The position numbers and the translations under genes are program-made. The notes below the pieces were generated by a model. It was not told the DNA's origin and made no database searches. It saw nothing but the letters and a program-made list of their open reading frames with translations. 64,000 nucleotides of DNA from an uncultured Mailhella sp. Lineage in GTDB: Bacteria; Desulfobacterota; Desulfovibrionia; Desulfovibrionales; Desulfovibrionaceae. This document shows positions 52,757 to 62,196 of this stretch, in pieces. The stretch lies in the NCBI RefSeq assembly GCF_944324995.1, contig NZ_CALUYL010000016.1, positions 1 to 64,000 of the forward strand, read 5' to 3'. Numbering within the stretch: position 1 is the stretch's first letter; each line of letters opens with the position of its first letter.

Positions 52757-53199
52757 ACTGACCTGCCTGTGGAATGAGACTTCCGTCCGCCGGGCGAAGG
52801 ATGCGGTCGGCGGACGCGGCTCGCGCGAACGTCGGGCGCTTCCCGAACATTTCGGACGCCGTGACTTCTTTGTAGTTTTCAGGGGCGCGCGCGTCAACCG
52901 CGGGCGCGGCAACGGGTGGCTGCCTTGCTCCGGCCGCAGAAAGGGCGCGTCCCTGGAAGGGCCGAAGCCTGCGGGCGCAGAAGAGGTCGAGTCGGTCGAG
53001 GCGTGCGCAGGTTGCGGGGCTGTTCTGCGCCGGGAATAACCGCAGGGAAAACGCTTTTTCCGCAGCGGCGCGGAGGGGTGCTCCCGGAAAACGCGGTGGG
53101 GCCGCTGGAAACGGCGGGTTCCCGTGCGCCGCCGTCGGGGAGTTGATGACATCGGACACCTGTCGGAGTCGGCGCGGCGGATCGTTGTTTGCCGCGCCG
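52757..53199. other. Spacer without a recognised gene
   Basis: About 440 bases between the GT9 gene and the upp terminator. It is GC-rich with one short AT-rich patch (~52860-52885). Nothing protein-like and no RNA gene could be recognised; the GT9 promoter should be here. Confidence 0.45.
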
Positions 53200-53233
53200 A
53201 AAAAAGGCCCGGAGGGCGAACCCTTCGGGCCTG
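53200..53233 (-). terminator. Rho-independent terminator of upp
   Basis: A stem based on aggcccg/cgggcct with an inner gggcg-aaccctt pairing is followed on the minus strand by six Ts. Confidence 0.82.
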
Positions 53234-53272
53234 ACGAGCGGACGATGAGAACATCGGCGCCGGGAATCGGCG

Positions 53273-53899
53273 CTACTTGGTGCCGAAGATGCGGTCGCCG
53301 GCGTCGCCGAGACCGGGAATGATGTAGCCGTTTTCGTTGAGGTGATCGTCGAGGGCGGCGGCGTAGATTTCCACATCGGGATGCTTGTCGAGCACGGCCT
53401 TCACGCCTTCGGGAGCGGCCACGAGGTTGAGGGAGCAGATATGCTTGCAGCCTTCCTTTTTGAGCACGTCGATGGCGGCGATGAGCGAGCCGCCGGTGGC
53501 CAGCATGGGATCAAGAATGATGGCCACGCGCTGATCGATGCGGCGGGCCAGCTTCTTGTAGTATTCCACGGGTTCCAGGGTTTCTTCGTTGCGGTACATG
53601 CCGAGCACGCTGATCTTCGCGCCGGGAACCATGTCGAGCACGCCGTCCATGAGGCCGAGTCCTGCGCGGAGAATGGGCACGATGGTGATCATCTTGCCGG
53701 CGAGGTAATCGACTTCCACCTGTCCGGCCCAGCCTTTGACCGTCTTCTTTTCCGTGGGGAGGTTTTTCGTGGCCTCGTAGGTGAGAAGGCGGGCCACTTC
53801 CTTGGAGAGCATGCGGAATTCGCTGGTGGACGTGCTTTCCTTGCGGAGCAGACCGAGCTTGTGCCGGATGAGAGGATGATCGACGATATGAAGAGCCAT
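53273..53899 (-). CDS. upp: Uracil phosphoribosyltransferase
   Basis: Salvages uracil to UMP using PRPP; 208 residues. The N-terminus [22 protein letters not shown], the middle [15 protein letters not shown], the PRPP-binding loop [17 protein letters not shown] and the uracil-binding C-terminus [17 protein letters not shown] are standard. The ATG at 53899 follows aaagga; upstream in-frame codons are not typical. Monocistronic. Confidence 0.96.
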   Translation of the reverse strand: MALHIVDHPLIRHKLGLLRKESTSTSEFRMLSKEVARLLTYEATKNLPTEKKTVKGWAGQVEVDYLAGKMITIVPILRAGLGLMDGVLDMVPGAKISVLGMYRNEETLEPVEYYKKLARRIDQRVAIILDPMLATGGSLIAAIDVLKKEGCKHICSLNLVAAPEGVKAVLDKHPDVEIYAAALDDHLNENGYIIPGLGDAGDRIFGTK

Positions 53900-54625
53900 G
53901 GCGTGAATCCTTTGTTGAAGGAGCGCGGATGCGCAGGGTACACAGATTATTTTCTCGTTATAGCCGGGGCTTCCCCGCGCCGTCAAGGCGGACGTTTTTC
54001 TGCCGACGCCTTCGGGAATGTCGTTGCGGGGCAAGGGCTGAGGGCTTGTTCTCGTGCTTTGTTCCGGGACAAGGCGGCCGTTTCGGAGGCCGGTCGGCGT
54101 TCAATGGCAGGGCGTTTTCACGGAGGCGGCGTTTTTTTCAGAGGCCGTTCGTCGGGGCGGAAGCATCGCCGCGAAGTCTCGCCCGGAAGAATCATCGGCA
54201 AGCAGCTCTCGCGCGTGTTCTTCGCGAAAAGCCGACCCCATCAGGAGCTCTTTCCCTGCGAGAGGCTCCTTGCGTGGCTCGCCTTGCTGAATGCGCCCTC
54301 TGATGTCTTCCCTGTGGGAAGCTGACCTTGCGAACTTTGCCCGCGCTTCGACGCCCGTCGCTCCGGAAACGTTCCATCCCTGCATCCCACGGCGCAGTAT
54401 GGAAGATCGGCGAAGGCTCCTCGGCATGAATTCACGTCGCGCCCCTCGCTCTGCATCGGACGGCAGTGGGGAACGTTGTTTCTTCGGCGCATGGGGCAGG
54501 GCGGCGGACAAGCGGGGAGAAAGGCCGTTTTTCTCTGGAGCATTCGGCAGGCGCGAGAGAACGGGGAAAGTCGTTTCCCGGAATTCTCGGCAGAGAGGCA
54601 GCAGGGCGGATTTTTCCCCGGAGCG
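53900..54625. other. Gene-free spacer between upp and dsrP
   Basis: About 730 bases, GC-rich, no convincing gene on either strand. Several Arg/Ser-rich open frames cross it (for example 54101-54628 minus), but none has start signals or known motifs. Confidence 0.45.
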
Positions 54626-54660
54626 CAAAAACGCCCGGACGGCGAACCGTCCGGGCGTTT
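54626..54660 (-). terminator. Rho-independent terminator of the dsr operon
   Basis: A 14-bp stem (aaacgcccggacgg 54628-54641 with ccgtccgggcgttt 54647-54660) is followed on the minus strand by a short T run, 40 bases past the dsrP stop. Confidence 0.88.
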
Positions 54661-54700
54661 GAAACCGCAGAGATGAGGCGGCCGGTTGCCCGACGACCCG

Positions 54701-55879
54701 CTATTCGGCGAGTTCGAAGGGCTCGCCGCCCTCGCGCTTCATTTCAATGGCGATCTTCCACAGCAGGGTGACCACAAGGGCGCCCACGGCGAAGATGCCG
54801 AGGCCGATGGAGACTTCCCAGAAGGTGGGAGTATAGACTTCATAGGTCTCGTAGGGGGTGGGAGCGAAACCGCCGATGAGCAGGCCGAGGCCCTTGTCGA
54901 TCCAGGAGGCGATGACGAGCATCACGAGCGCCCAGGGCAGAATCTTCATGTTGTTGCGGAACTTGGGAATGGCCAGCAGGAAGATGCTCACGAAGGCGAG
55001 CACCACGGCCACCCACATCCAGCCGTTGAGCCACACGTTGAGGCCTTCATGACCGTTGAAGATGAAGGTGATGGGGTGCTGATGGCCGGGAATGCCGCTG
55101 TAGAAGGCGGTGAACAGTTCGAGCACGTAGAAGAACATGTTCAGGCCCATGGCGTAGGCGATGGTGAGGGACAGGGACTTCACCACGTCCTTGCCGGGAT
55201 TGAAGCCGGTGAGGCGCTTCAGGAGCAGCAGGGCGAGCAGCAGGATGGAAGGACCGGCGCAGAATGCGGAAGCCAGGAAGCGGGCGGCCATGATGGCGGA
55301 GAGCCAGTAGTGGCGTCCGGGCAGACCTGCGTACAGGAAGGCGGTCACGGTGTGGATGGAGAAGGCCCAGAAGATGGACACGACCACGAGCACCTTGACC
55401 CAGCGGGGCACGGGCACGTGACGGCTTTCATGTTCGAGGGAGGTCCAGCCGATGACGGCGTTGAGCAGCAGGTAGCCGCAAAGCACCGTGGCGTCCCAGA
55501 ACATGACCGAGTTCGGCGTGGGATGCAGAATGATGTTCAGCACGCGCTGCGGCTGGCCCATATCCACCACGATGAAGAGCATGCACATGATGACCGCGCC
55601 GATGGCGAGGAATTCTGCGAACACGATCACGCGGTGATAGGGGTGATAGTGATGGAAGGTGGCGGGCAGAACCAGCATCACGGCCGCGGCGGCCACGCCC
55701 ACCAGATAGGTGAACTGGGCGATGTAGAAGCCCCACGAGGTGTTGCGGGTAAGACCGGTCATCTGCAGACCGTAGATGAGCTGGAACACATAGACGATGA
55801 AGGCATAGCCTATGATGGCCAGCAGGAAGAGAATCCACAGATAATACTTGGGAGAACCCTTGAGAACTTTTTCAACCAT
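54701..55879 (-). CDS. dsrP: DsrP, NrfD-family quinone-interacting membrane subunit
   Basis: Integral membrane subunit of DsrMKJOP, of the NrfD/PsrC family, that exchanges electrons with menaquinone; 392 residues and about ten transmembrane helices. NrfD-like features: TRNTSWGFYIAQFTYLVGVAAAAVML and GQPQRVLNIILHPTPNSVMFWD in the N-terminal half, and the helices around FLASAFCAGPSILLL and MWVAVVLAFVSIFLL. It is the last gene of the operon, nine bases after dsrO. Confidence 0.95.
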   Translation of the reverse strand: MVEKVLKGSPKYYLWILFLLAIIGYAFIVYVFQLIYGLQMTGLTRNTSWGFYIAQFTYLVGVAAAAVMLVLPATFHHYHPYHRVIVFAEFLAIGAVIMCMLFIVVDMGQPQRVLNIILHPTPNSVMFWDATVLCGYLLLNAVIGWTSLEHESRHVPVPRWVKVLVVVSIFWAFSIHTVTAFLYAGLPGRHYWLSAIMAARFLASAFCAGPSILLLALLLLKRLTGFNPGKDVVKSLSLTIAYAMGLNMFFYVLELFTAFYSGIPGHQHPITFIFNGHEGLNVWLNGWMWVAVVLAFVSIFLLAIPKFRNNMKILPWALVMLVIASWIDKGLGLLIGGFAPTPYETYEVYTPTFWEVSIGLGIFAVGALVVTLLWKIAIEMKREGGEPFELAE

Positions 55880-55888
55880 GGTTCCCTC

Positions 55889-56647
55889 CTAGATGATGTA
55901 GTAAACGCCGGGATCGGTGCCCAGATCGGGCTTGCGGCGCATGCTGAAGTTCTTGGCGAGGACACGACGGACGATGGAGTTCGGGTCGTTGAGGTCGCCG
56001 AACATGATGGCGCCGTTGGAAGCCTCGACACAGGCGGGCATGAGTCCCTTTTCCAGGCGTTCGGCGCAGAAGGTGCACTTTTCCACCACGCCGCGCATGC
56101 GGGTGGGGTAGGCGGGATTCAGGTCCTTGATGAAGGGACGCGGATCCTGGAAGTTGAAGCTTCTGGAGCCGTAGGGGCAGGCGGCCATGCAGAAGCGGCA
56201 GCCCACGCAGCGGTGATAGTCGATGGCCACGAGGCCGCCTTCCGTCTTGTAGGTGGCGCCGGCGGGGCAGACGCGCACGCAGGAAGGATTGGTGCAGTGG
56301 TTGCACAGCAGGAAGAAGCGGCGGTCCTCGATGTTTTCGGGAAGCATCGGGGCGGGATCGTTGGCGAAGGCGTGTTCAAAGGTGTCGTCCCAGATCCACT
56401 TCACTTCGTGCTTGCCGGGAATGGTGGGCACGTTGTGCACCTTGTGGCAGGCTTCCACGATGGGGCGCATGTCTTCCACCGTCTGAATGCGGCGGGTGTC
56501 GATGACCATGGCCCAGCGCTTTGCCTTCCGTTCCTCGGGATAGGCTTCATAGGAGGCCTTGGCCGCTTCCGCGCGGGCCGCTCCCGCAGCCAGGGCGAAG
56601 GTGGACAGGCCTGCGACCTTGAGAAAATAACGTCTACTCGAATTCAT
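55889..56647 (-). CDS. dsrO: DsrO, periplasmic iron-sulfur subunit
   Basis: Ferredoxin-like [4Fe-4S] protein that links DsrP to DsrJ on the periplasmic side; 252 residues. A twin-arginine signal (SSRRYFLKVAG) suggests Tat export. Cysteine groups: CNHCTNPSCVRVCP, CVGCRFCMAACP and CTFCAERLEKGLMPAC, enough for three cubane clusters. Its start overlaps the end of dsrJ by 14 bases, an indication of coupled translation. Confidence 0.95.
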   Translation of the reverse strand: MNSSRRYFLKVAGLSTFALAAGAARAEAAKASYEAYPEERKAKRWAMVIDTRRIQTVEDMRPIVEACHKVHNVPTIPGKHEVKWIWDDTFEHAFANDPAPMLPENIEDRRFFLLCNHCTNPSCVRVCPAGATYKTEGGLVAIDYHRCVGCRFCMAACPYGSRSFNFQDPRPFIKDLNPAYPTRMRGVVEKCTFCAERLEKGLMPACVEASNGAIMFGDLNDPNSIVRRVLAKNFSMRRKPDLGTDPGVYYII

Positions 56648-57050
56648 GATTGTTCCCCTGGGGTACGACGTGGCAGTCCCAGCAGTACGGGTTCACGCTG
56701 TTGGCGTTGTGGCACTTGTCGCAGAATTCGGCCTTGTTGCTGTGGCAGGCCATGCAGGTGTTCTGCAGACTGGTTTCCCATTTCTTGCCGTCGGAAGCGA
56801 CGTAGATGCGCTTGTTTTCGCGCAGGGCCTTGTCGCGCCACTCAAGGAGCAGCTCCATATGGTTGGCGGCCATCCATTCTCTGGGCTCGATGCACTGGGT
56901 GCGTTCTTCGCCGAAGAAGGTGACGGGTTCCGTGGGGAGCTCCACCTTGACCTCTTCGTGACCGGAAGAAAGCATATTGATCCAGAAGGGCGCGGTGAAC
57001 AGCCCGGCAAATACGATGATGCCGGGGATGACGAATTTTGCGTTGTACAT
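56634..57050 (-). CDS. dsrJ: DsrJ, triheme cytochrome c
   Basis: Periplasmic cytochrome anchored by an N-terminal uncleaved helix (KFVIPGIIVFAGLFTAPFW); 138 residues. Three heme-binding CxxCH motifs are visible: C99-C102-H103, C110-C113-H114 and C123-C126-H127. C53 in RTQCIEPREW corresponds to the conserved cysteine thought to ligate one heme in DsrJ. Its start abuts the dsrK stop without a gap. Confidence 0.95.
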   Translation of the reverse strand: MYNAKFVIPGIIVFAGLFTAPFWINMLSSGHEEVKVELPTEPVTFFGEERTQCIEPREWMAANHMELLLEWRDKALRENKRIYVASDGKKWETSLQNTCMACHSNKAEFCDKCHNANSVNPYCWDCHVVPQGNNHEFE

Positions 57051-58685
57051 TTATGCTTCCTCCGAGGCGGCGGGATCTTCATCGGGGAAGGGCAGATCTT
57101 CCTGACGCAGGTCCATGGTGCGGGGAATTTCGCCCTTCATCACCAGGGCGTTGGCCACGAGTTCGTGCAGGCCGCTCACCGTGACGCCGGGAACCCAGTA
57201 GTCGACGAGCGGAGGCAGAGCCGCGCGGTCGAGGGCGCAGACGCAGCCCATCCAGTTCACGCCCTTGGTGTCGTGAACGTAGCGCAGGGCGTTGGCGCGG
57301 GGGAAGCCGCCGCGCAGACGCTGATCCATGATTTCTTCGGCGTTCAGACCGGAGCCGGAACCGCAGCAGAAGGTTTCCTCACGGATGGTGTGCTCGGGCA
57401 TTTCCACGAAGTTGTTGCAGACGTGCTTCAGGATGTAGCGGGGCTCTTCCAGAAGACCCATGGCGCGGGCCGGGTTGCAGGAGTCGTGCCAGGTGGTGAT
57501 GATGTGGTTGTTGCGCTCGGGGCGCAGATTGAGCTTGTTGTGCTTGATGAGGTCGGCCGTGAATTCGGCGATGTGCACCATCTTGGTGGCGGCGGCGTTC
57601 TTGAACACCGTGCCGGTGATGGGGGAGACGGGCACTTCCATGTTGGGCGGGGTGGGGCCGTTGTAGGTGGCCATGTACTGGTTCACCACGCGCCACATGT
57701 GGCCGCATTCGCCGCCGAGAATCCACTTCACGCCGAGGCGTTCGGCTTCCGCGTACATTTTGGCGTTCAGCTTCTTGGCCACGTCGAAGGAGACGAAGGA
57801 GCCGAAGTTGCCGCCTTCGGAAGCGTAGGTGGAAAGCGTGTAGTCCAGGCCGATTTCATGGAACAGCATGAGGTAGCCCATGAAGGTGTAGATGCCGGGA
57901 TCGGCGAAGTAGTCGCCCGAGGGGGTGATGAAGATGACTTCATGCCCCTTTTCGTTCCACGGCGGATCCACGCGGATGCCGGTGATGGTCTCGATGTCGT
58001 CGCAGAGGAATTCCACGATTTCGCGCATGGAATGGGGCTGCACGCCGAGGTGGTTGCCGGTGCGGTTGCAGTCGTTGACCGAGTTCATGATCCAGTGGAT
58101 GCCGAGACCGAGGTCAAGCAGCATCTGGCGCACGATGACCGTGATTTCGGCGGTGTCGATGCCGTAGGGGCAGAACAGGGAGCAGCGGCGGCACTCGGTG
58201 CACTGATAGAAGTAGATGAACCACTCCTTGATGACGTCCTTGTCGAGCTTGCGGGCTCCGGCGAGCTTGCCGAGCAGTCGGCCTGCGGTGGTGAAGTCCT
58301 TGCGGTACACCGAACGCAGAAGTTCGGCGCGCAGCACGGGCATGTTCTTGGGATCGTTGGTGCCGAGGAAGAAGTGGCACTTGTCGGCGCAGGCGCCGCA
58401 GCGCACGCAGCAGTCCATGAACACCTTGAGGGAACGATGCTTGTTCAGCGCGTCCTGCAGGGAGTTGTGGAGAATCTGTTCCCAGTTTTCGGGCAGTTCC
58501 CAGTCTTCGTTGTCGGGCGCCCAGTCATGGGCGTTCTCGAAGCCGAGTCCCTTCAGTATTTCCGTCTTGGCGGGATAGCAGAAGCTGCCGGGATGAAAAT
58601 CCGGCTTGGTGTCCATCCAGCCCTCTTTGGGGAAGGAAGTGGGCGTGGCCGCCAGCAATTCTTCGGGTGTGGGCATTTTTGCCAT
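57051..58685 (-). CDS. dsrK: DsrK, HdrD-like iron-sulfur subunit
   Basis: Cytoplasmic subunit believed to reduce the DsrC trisulfide, linking membrane electrons to sulfite reduction; 544 residues, related to heterodisulfide reductase HdrD. Two [4Fe-4S] motifs CVRCGACADKC and CTECRRCSLFC are followed by the catalytic-cluster cysteines around GGECGHMW, HDSCNPAR and the FCCGSGSGL (CCG) motif. It lies between dsrM (13-base gap) and dsrJ. Confidence 0.95.
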   Translation of the reverse strand: MAKMPTPEELLAATPTSFPKEGWMDTKPDFHPGSFCYPAKTEILKGLGFENAHDWAPDNEDWELPENWEQILHNSLQDALNKHRSLKVFMDCCVRCGACADKCHFFLGTNDPKNMPVLRAELLRSVYRKDFTTAGRLLGKLAGARKLDKDVIKEWFIYFYQCTECRRCSLFCPYGIDTAEITVIVRQMLLDLGLGIHWIMNSVNDCNRTGNHLGVQPHSMREIVEFLCDDIETITGIRVDPPWNEKGHEVIFITPSGDYFADPGIYTFMGYLMLFHEIGLDYTLSTYASEGGNFGSFVSFDVAKKLNAKMYAEAERLGVKWILGGECGHMWRVVNQYMATYNGPTPPNMEVPVSPITGTVFKNAAATKMVHIAEFTADLIKHNKLNLRPERNNHIITTWHDSCNPARAMGLLEEPRYILKHVCNNFVEMPEHTIREETFCCGSGSGLNAEEIMDQRLRGGFPRANALRYVHDTKGVNWMGCVCALDRAALPPLVDYWVPGVTVSGLHELVANALVMKGEIPRTMDLRQEDLPFPDEDPAASEEA

Positions 58686-58698
58686 GACCAGTAACTCC

Positions 58699-59712
58699 TT
58701 AGGCTTCCGTCTTGGGTTCAGGCTGCTTTTCTACAGGGATGCCGGCCTCAACCATGGCTTCACGGAAATCATCTTCATATTCGGCGTAGGTGTGGTAGTT
58801 CTTGGGCGGGTTCCAGGGGTTCACGTGACGTTCTTCGCGGGTGTTGCACTTCATGTTGCGGGTGGGGCTCATGAAGACGCCGCCCATGTGCATGAGCTTG
58901 GAGAAGGGGAAGTAGATGAGCAGGGCGCTCACCAGCGTGACGTGAATGAAGAAGATGGAGCCGATGCCGGAGGGATCCACGGGCTGCAGCGTGGCAAGGC
59001 CCATGATGACTTCCTTCACCTGATTGATGTCCACCTTGGAGATGTAGCGCATGCAGATGCCGGAACCGGCAATGGCGATGAGCAGAAACAGCGCGAAGTA
59101 GTCGGCGGGCAGCGAGATGTAGCGGAGCTTTTCGGTGCAGACGCGGCGCAGCAGCAGGAAGGCGAGGGCGCCGAGAATGAAGGCGTCGGTGAGGTAGAAG
59201 CGGGGAGCGCCTACCTGGAACACGCCGTCCACGAATTCGATGACGGCAATGCACGCAGGCACCGGGTCAAGGAAGAAGCGGGCGTGGCGGATGATGATGA
59301 CCAGCATGCTGTAATGGAACAGCAGGGCGAACACCCACAGCCACTTGTTGGAAAAATAGGTGATGCGCGGCGTTCCGTCGATGGTGGTGCGTTCCGCGCG
59401 GGTGTTGCGGAACAGCGACCGGAAGGCGAACACCTCGAGGATCATGCGGCCGACGACGGCGGGCGTGGTCCACGGGCATTCGAGACGGTTGGGCTTGATC
59501 CAGTCCAGAGAACGCTGCTGGCCCGCCACTGTGGGAATGGCGAACGGTACGGGCGATTTAGCCCAGCGAACGATCTTCCAGATGAAGCCGATGATGAACA
59601 CAGCACCCGCTACCAGCGGCAAGATTACGCCGAGCAGATACTGCAGGCCAAGTGCTGACCCGGCCCATCCTATAAGCAGGATGAGCAGAGTGGCCGCAAA
59701 TGCGATGGTCAT
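58699..59712 (-). CDS. dsrM: DsrM, NarI-like cytochrome b subunit
   Basis: Membrane cytochrome b of the Dsr complex that takes electrons from menaquinol and passes them to DsrK; 337 residues. About six hydrophobic helices, with histidines in the helices suited to heme b ligation (LLFHYSMLVIIIRHARFF, IHVTLVSALLIYFPFSKLMHMGGVF). The N-terminus MTIAFAATLLILLIGWAGS is a helix. Its start overlaps the end of the preceding gene by four bases. Confidence 0.94.
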   Translation of the reverse strand: MTIAFAATLLILLIGWAGSALGLQYLLGVILPLVAGAVFIIGFIWKIVRWAKSPVPFAIPTVAGQQRSLDWIKPNRLECPWTTPAVVGRMILEVFAFRSLFRNTRAERTTIDGTPRITYFSNKWLWVFALLFHYSMLVIIIRHARFFLDPVPACIAVIEFVDGVFQVGAPRFYLTDAFILGALAFLLLRRVCTEKLRYISLPADYFALFLLIAIAGSGICMRYISKVDINQVKEVIMGLATLQPVDPSGIGSIFFIHVTLVSALLIYFPFSKLMHMGGVFMSPTRNMKCNTREERHVNPWNPPKNYHTYAEYEDDFREAMVEAGIPVEKQPEPKTEA

Positions 59713-60275
59713 TCCTCTACCCCTCGATTTTCAGTTTCAGGAGCAGATTCCGCCTGCTCCCTCCGAAGCTTGGCCAGTCGAATCACCTGCGACTGGCTTC
59801 GCTTTACTTCCTCCACTCGTATTCTGAACACGCGTTCCCGCGCCTCGGAGTACATGTCCAGCGCCATGAGCCCCAGAGTGTCGATTCTGGATTCCATGTC
59901 GAGGTACGCGTTCAGCATGTCCTGACCGGCAAGTTCCGGCTTCAGGCATTCGGGCAGCACTTCGCTGCGCAGTATGTCCTTGAGCAGGTACAGCGCGCCC
60001 ACGGCCTTGGCGGGGGGCATGTCCTGCACGGCGCGTATCCAGATGAGGTCGTGAAGGGCCTGCTTCACGGTGTCGGGTTCGGCGTCCATGCCGATGACGG
60101 CGTCGAAGAGCACCGACGCCGAATGACGCGTCGTCTCTCCCACGGGATTGGCGAACCGGTCGCGGCTTGTCCGCATGAAGCCCTTGCTGTCAAGAGGATA
60201 GCTGGCAAAGAATCGGTTGACCCAGCGATCTACCAGCGCCTCGCGCCGATTGCTGCACAGTTCTGCGATGTCCAT
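59709..60275 (-). CDS. RsbRD-N-domain protein leading the dsr operon
   Basis: A 188-residue soluble, mostly helical protein starting MDIAELCSNRREALVDRWVNRFFASYP, which fits the RsbRD N-terminal domain (globin-like sensor fold of the RsbR family). In Desulfovibrio a gene of this kind precedes dsrM (as I recall, DVU1291 in D. vulgaris). It has no metal or catalytic motif visible, and its function is unknown; a regulatory or assembly role for DsrMKJOP is possible. It overlaps dsrM by four bases, so the two are translationally coupled. Confidence 0.85.
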   Translation of the reverse strand: MDIAELCSNRREALVDRWVNRFFASYPLDSKGFMRTSRDRFANPVGETTRHSASVLFDAVIGMDAEPDTVKQALHDLIWIRAVQDMPPAKAVGALYLLKDILRSEVLPECLKPELAGQDMLNAYLDMESRIDTLGLMALDMYSEARERVFRIRVEEVKRSQSQVIRLAKLRREQAESAPETENRGVEE

Positions 60276-60439
60276 GTATGCCTGCGTGAATAATGGTGAA
60301 AAGCTGCGGCCGAAAAATGGCCGCTAATTTGGCAGAGGTTAGCTTAAGTTTCGGCAAGAGACAAGTCGGCATTATTGCCGATTGAAGCCATTTTCCCTGC
60401 AATGTCGGCGAATTGAAAAAAAATGCGTCTTTGTGAAGC
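60276..60439 (-). promoter_or_regulatory. Leader and putative promoter of the dsr operon
   Basis: On the minus strand TTGTCT (60359-60364), 17 bases and TAACCT (60336-60341) make a weak promoter candidate. Just upstream is a palindrome CGGCA-ttat-TGCCG (60367-60380), possibly an operator. The leader has a hairpin GCGGCC/GGCCGC (60306-60324) near the RsbRD-like start. All three are by-eye calls. Confidence 0.4.
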
Positions 60440-61480
60440 CTACGGCGTCATGCCGCTTGTATCAATGAGACCGGAGGACGAGGGCGGCGAGGGGGGCTCT
60501 TCGCAGGGCGCATCGTCGCCTCCGCCGCAGAATCCGGCCACGCCGAGACCGGGAATGTCCGGCAGCGCGTCGGAAGGCGGGGCGGCGGGAGCGCGCTCCT
60601 GCGGTTCTTCGGGCGTGGGCTCTTCGGCGAGAAAGGCGGGCAGTCCCTTGAATTCCACGAAGGGCAGCCTGTCGGAGCCTGCGGCAAGCACGTGCGCGTG
60701 ATTGCGCCACAGGCGGAACTGGAGCAGCAGCATGCTCGGCTTCAGCAGGCTGAGGCGCGAGGCGACGCTCTGCTCGAAGGCCGCGGGATCGGGCGCGTTC
60801 CGCCTTGCGTTCTGCACGGCCTGTTCGAGGGATTCGCCCTTTTCGAGCCTGTCGGCCATGTCTGCAATGATGAGCACGTCTCTGGCGTCTTCCGGCACGG
60901 GATACCAGGCGGCGTCCGCAAGGCGGTCGGAATTTGCGATGAGCGTCTGGCAGGCGCGGCAGCTCGGAGAGAAATAGACCTGCACGGAGGAGCCCTGTTC
61001 CGGCGCGGGCAGCGGCGACCACGGATCCGCAAGATCGCGCGCCACGCCGCCGAGATCAATGACGAGAAGCACGAGCCAGACGGCGGCGAGCGTGGAGCGT
61101 TCCCGGCGCGGCGGCAGGTTGTCGGCGCGGAGAATCAGATAGTTCAGGGCGATGAGCGCGCCCACGATGAGGCAGTTCACGCAGGGAGCGGTGAATACCA
61201 TGACGCAAAGCAGCACGGCGTCTGCCGCGAGCGCGAGCGCGGCGAGAAGATATGCCGCGCGGGAGAAGCGCAGCAGGGCGAGCGCGAGCAGAACGGAAAA
61301 AAGAACGATGCCTGCCTGCCAGAGCGAAACGCCCGCGAGACGGAAATCCTGGAAGAGGGCGCAGCCGTCGGTAAGGCAGAGCGCCTTGCCGCCGGTGAAG
61401 AACACCCAGAGGCAGAAGAGAAGACCCGCAAGGCTTGCCGCAGCCGCAGCAGGAGAAAAGGGACGTGTGCTTTTGAGCAT
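60440..61480 (-). CDS. VKOR-like membrane protein with thioredoxin-type domain
   Basis: A 346-residue membrane protein. The first ~145 residues hold five hydrophobic segments with the vitamin-K-epoxide-reductase pattern: a loop pair C35...C40 (ALCLTDGCALF) and a C100-VN-C103 active motif. A second domain begins QVYFSPSCRACQ (C174-C177), a thioredoxin-like CxxC in a soluble region. This would be a fused VKOR-thioredoxin that forms disulfides in periplasmic proteins, using quinone as acceptor. The C-terminus is Pro/Ala/Ser-rich and has an extra FCGGG...C pair. It lies upstream of the dsr operon on the same strand; with DsrJ and hydrogenase nearby, a link to cytochrome maturation is only a guess. 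Confidence 0.75.
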   Translation of the reverse strand: MLKSTRPFSPAAAAASLAGLLFCLWVFFTGGKALCLTDGCALFQDFRLAGVSLWQAGIVLFSVLLALALLRFSRAAYLLAALALAADAVLLCVMVFTAPCVNCLIVGALIALNYLILRADNLPPRRERSTLAAVWLVLLVIDLGGVARDLADPWSPLPAPEQGSSVQVYFSPSCRACQTLIANSDRLADAAWYPVPEDARDVLIIADMADRLEKGESLEQAVQNARRNAPDPAAFEQSVASRLSLLKPSMLLLQFRLWRNHAHVLAAGSDRLPFVEFKGLPAFLAEEPTPEEPQERAPAAPPSDALPDIPGLGVAGFCGGGDDAPCEEPPSPPSSSGLIDTSGMTP

Positions 61481-62187
61481 GGCGGCTCCTTGATGCTGTT
61501 TCTTTCGGAAGTAGCGTAGTCGTGTGGCTGCGTAAAGAGTTTTTTGCCCGGAGCGGACGGGGCGACGGCCGCGCTTTTCGCCCTGAAAGAGGCGCGGCGG
61601 CCGACGGCGGGAGAATGTCGGCGCATGATTTTTCGCGTCGCGCCGACCGCGGGGGCGCTTCGGCCATCTTTGCCCGCGTCAGCTCCACGGCGGTCGCGCC
61701 GTCCGAGCGGGGGGGGCTCATCCGTCAGCAGGCTGACTCCGACCGTGGCGGGGGGCGTCGTCCGCGCGCGAGAGTGTACAGGGCGGCCGTCAAGGAAAAG
61801 CTGGACGACTTCAGCGTTGTCCGTGAGGGGGCAGGCTCCGTCTTCACCTGCTGCGAGACCCGCAAGTTCAGGCGTCGTCGCGCGTAGAGGGCCCCCACAC
61901 TGGAGCGCCTGTCGTTGCGTTGCGCTCGCTCGCGTCGGAGGGTGGTAAAGCACGAGTACCGTGCGGCTGAAAAGAGTCGCGGGGGTGGGCGTTGCGCCGC
62001 CGCGTTTTCTGGGAGAAGGGCGAGCTGCCGCGCGTGCTGTCGCCCTGCGGAAAACGGCCCCGGGAGTACGGAGGCGGGGCTCCGGCGGGATGGGTGAGCT
62101 CGCGAACAGAGAAAGCGAAAACGTCCCGGGCGCGCGGATGCGGGGCCTCTGGCCTGTCCCTTTCTTTTATGGTAATGAGCCCGAGAC
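61481..62187. other. Gene-free spacer between the VKOR-like gene and lgt
   Basis: About 710 GC-rich bases. Open frames exist (for example 61177-61953 minus), but none resembles a known protein or has a start signal. It holds the divergent promoters of the VKOR-like gene and lgt. I looked for signatures of RNase P, SRP and tmRNA by eye and saw none. Confidence 0.45.
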
Positions 62188-62196
62188 AAGGAGACC

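Noticed and set aside
61177..61953. Open frame in the spacer before lgt
   Set aside because: No homology recognisable and it overlaps the VKOR-like gene in another phase.
61481..62190. Possible RNase P, SRP or tmRNA gene
   Set aside because: I looked for the conserved cores by eye on both strands and did not find them.
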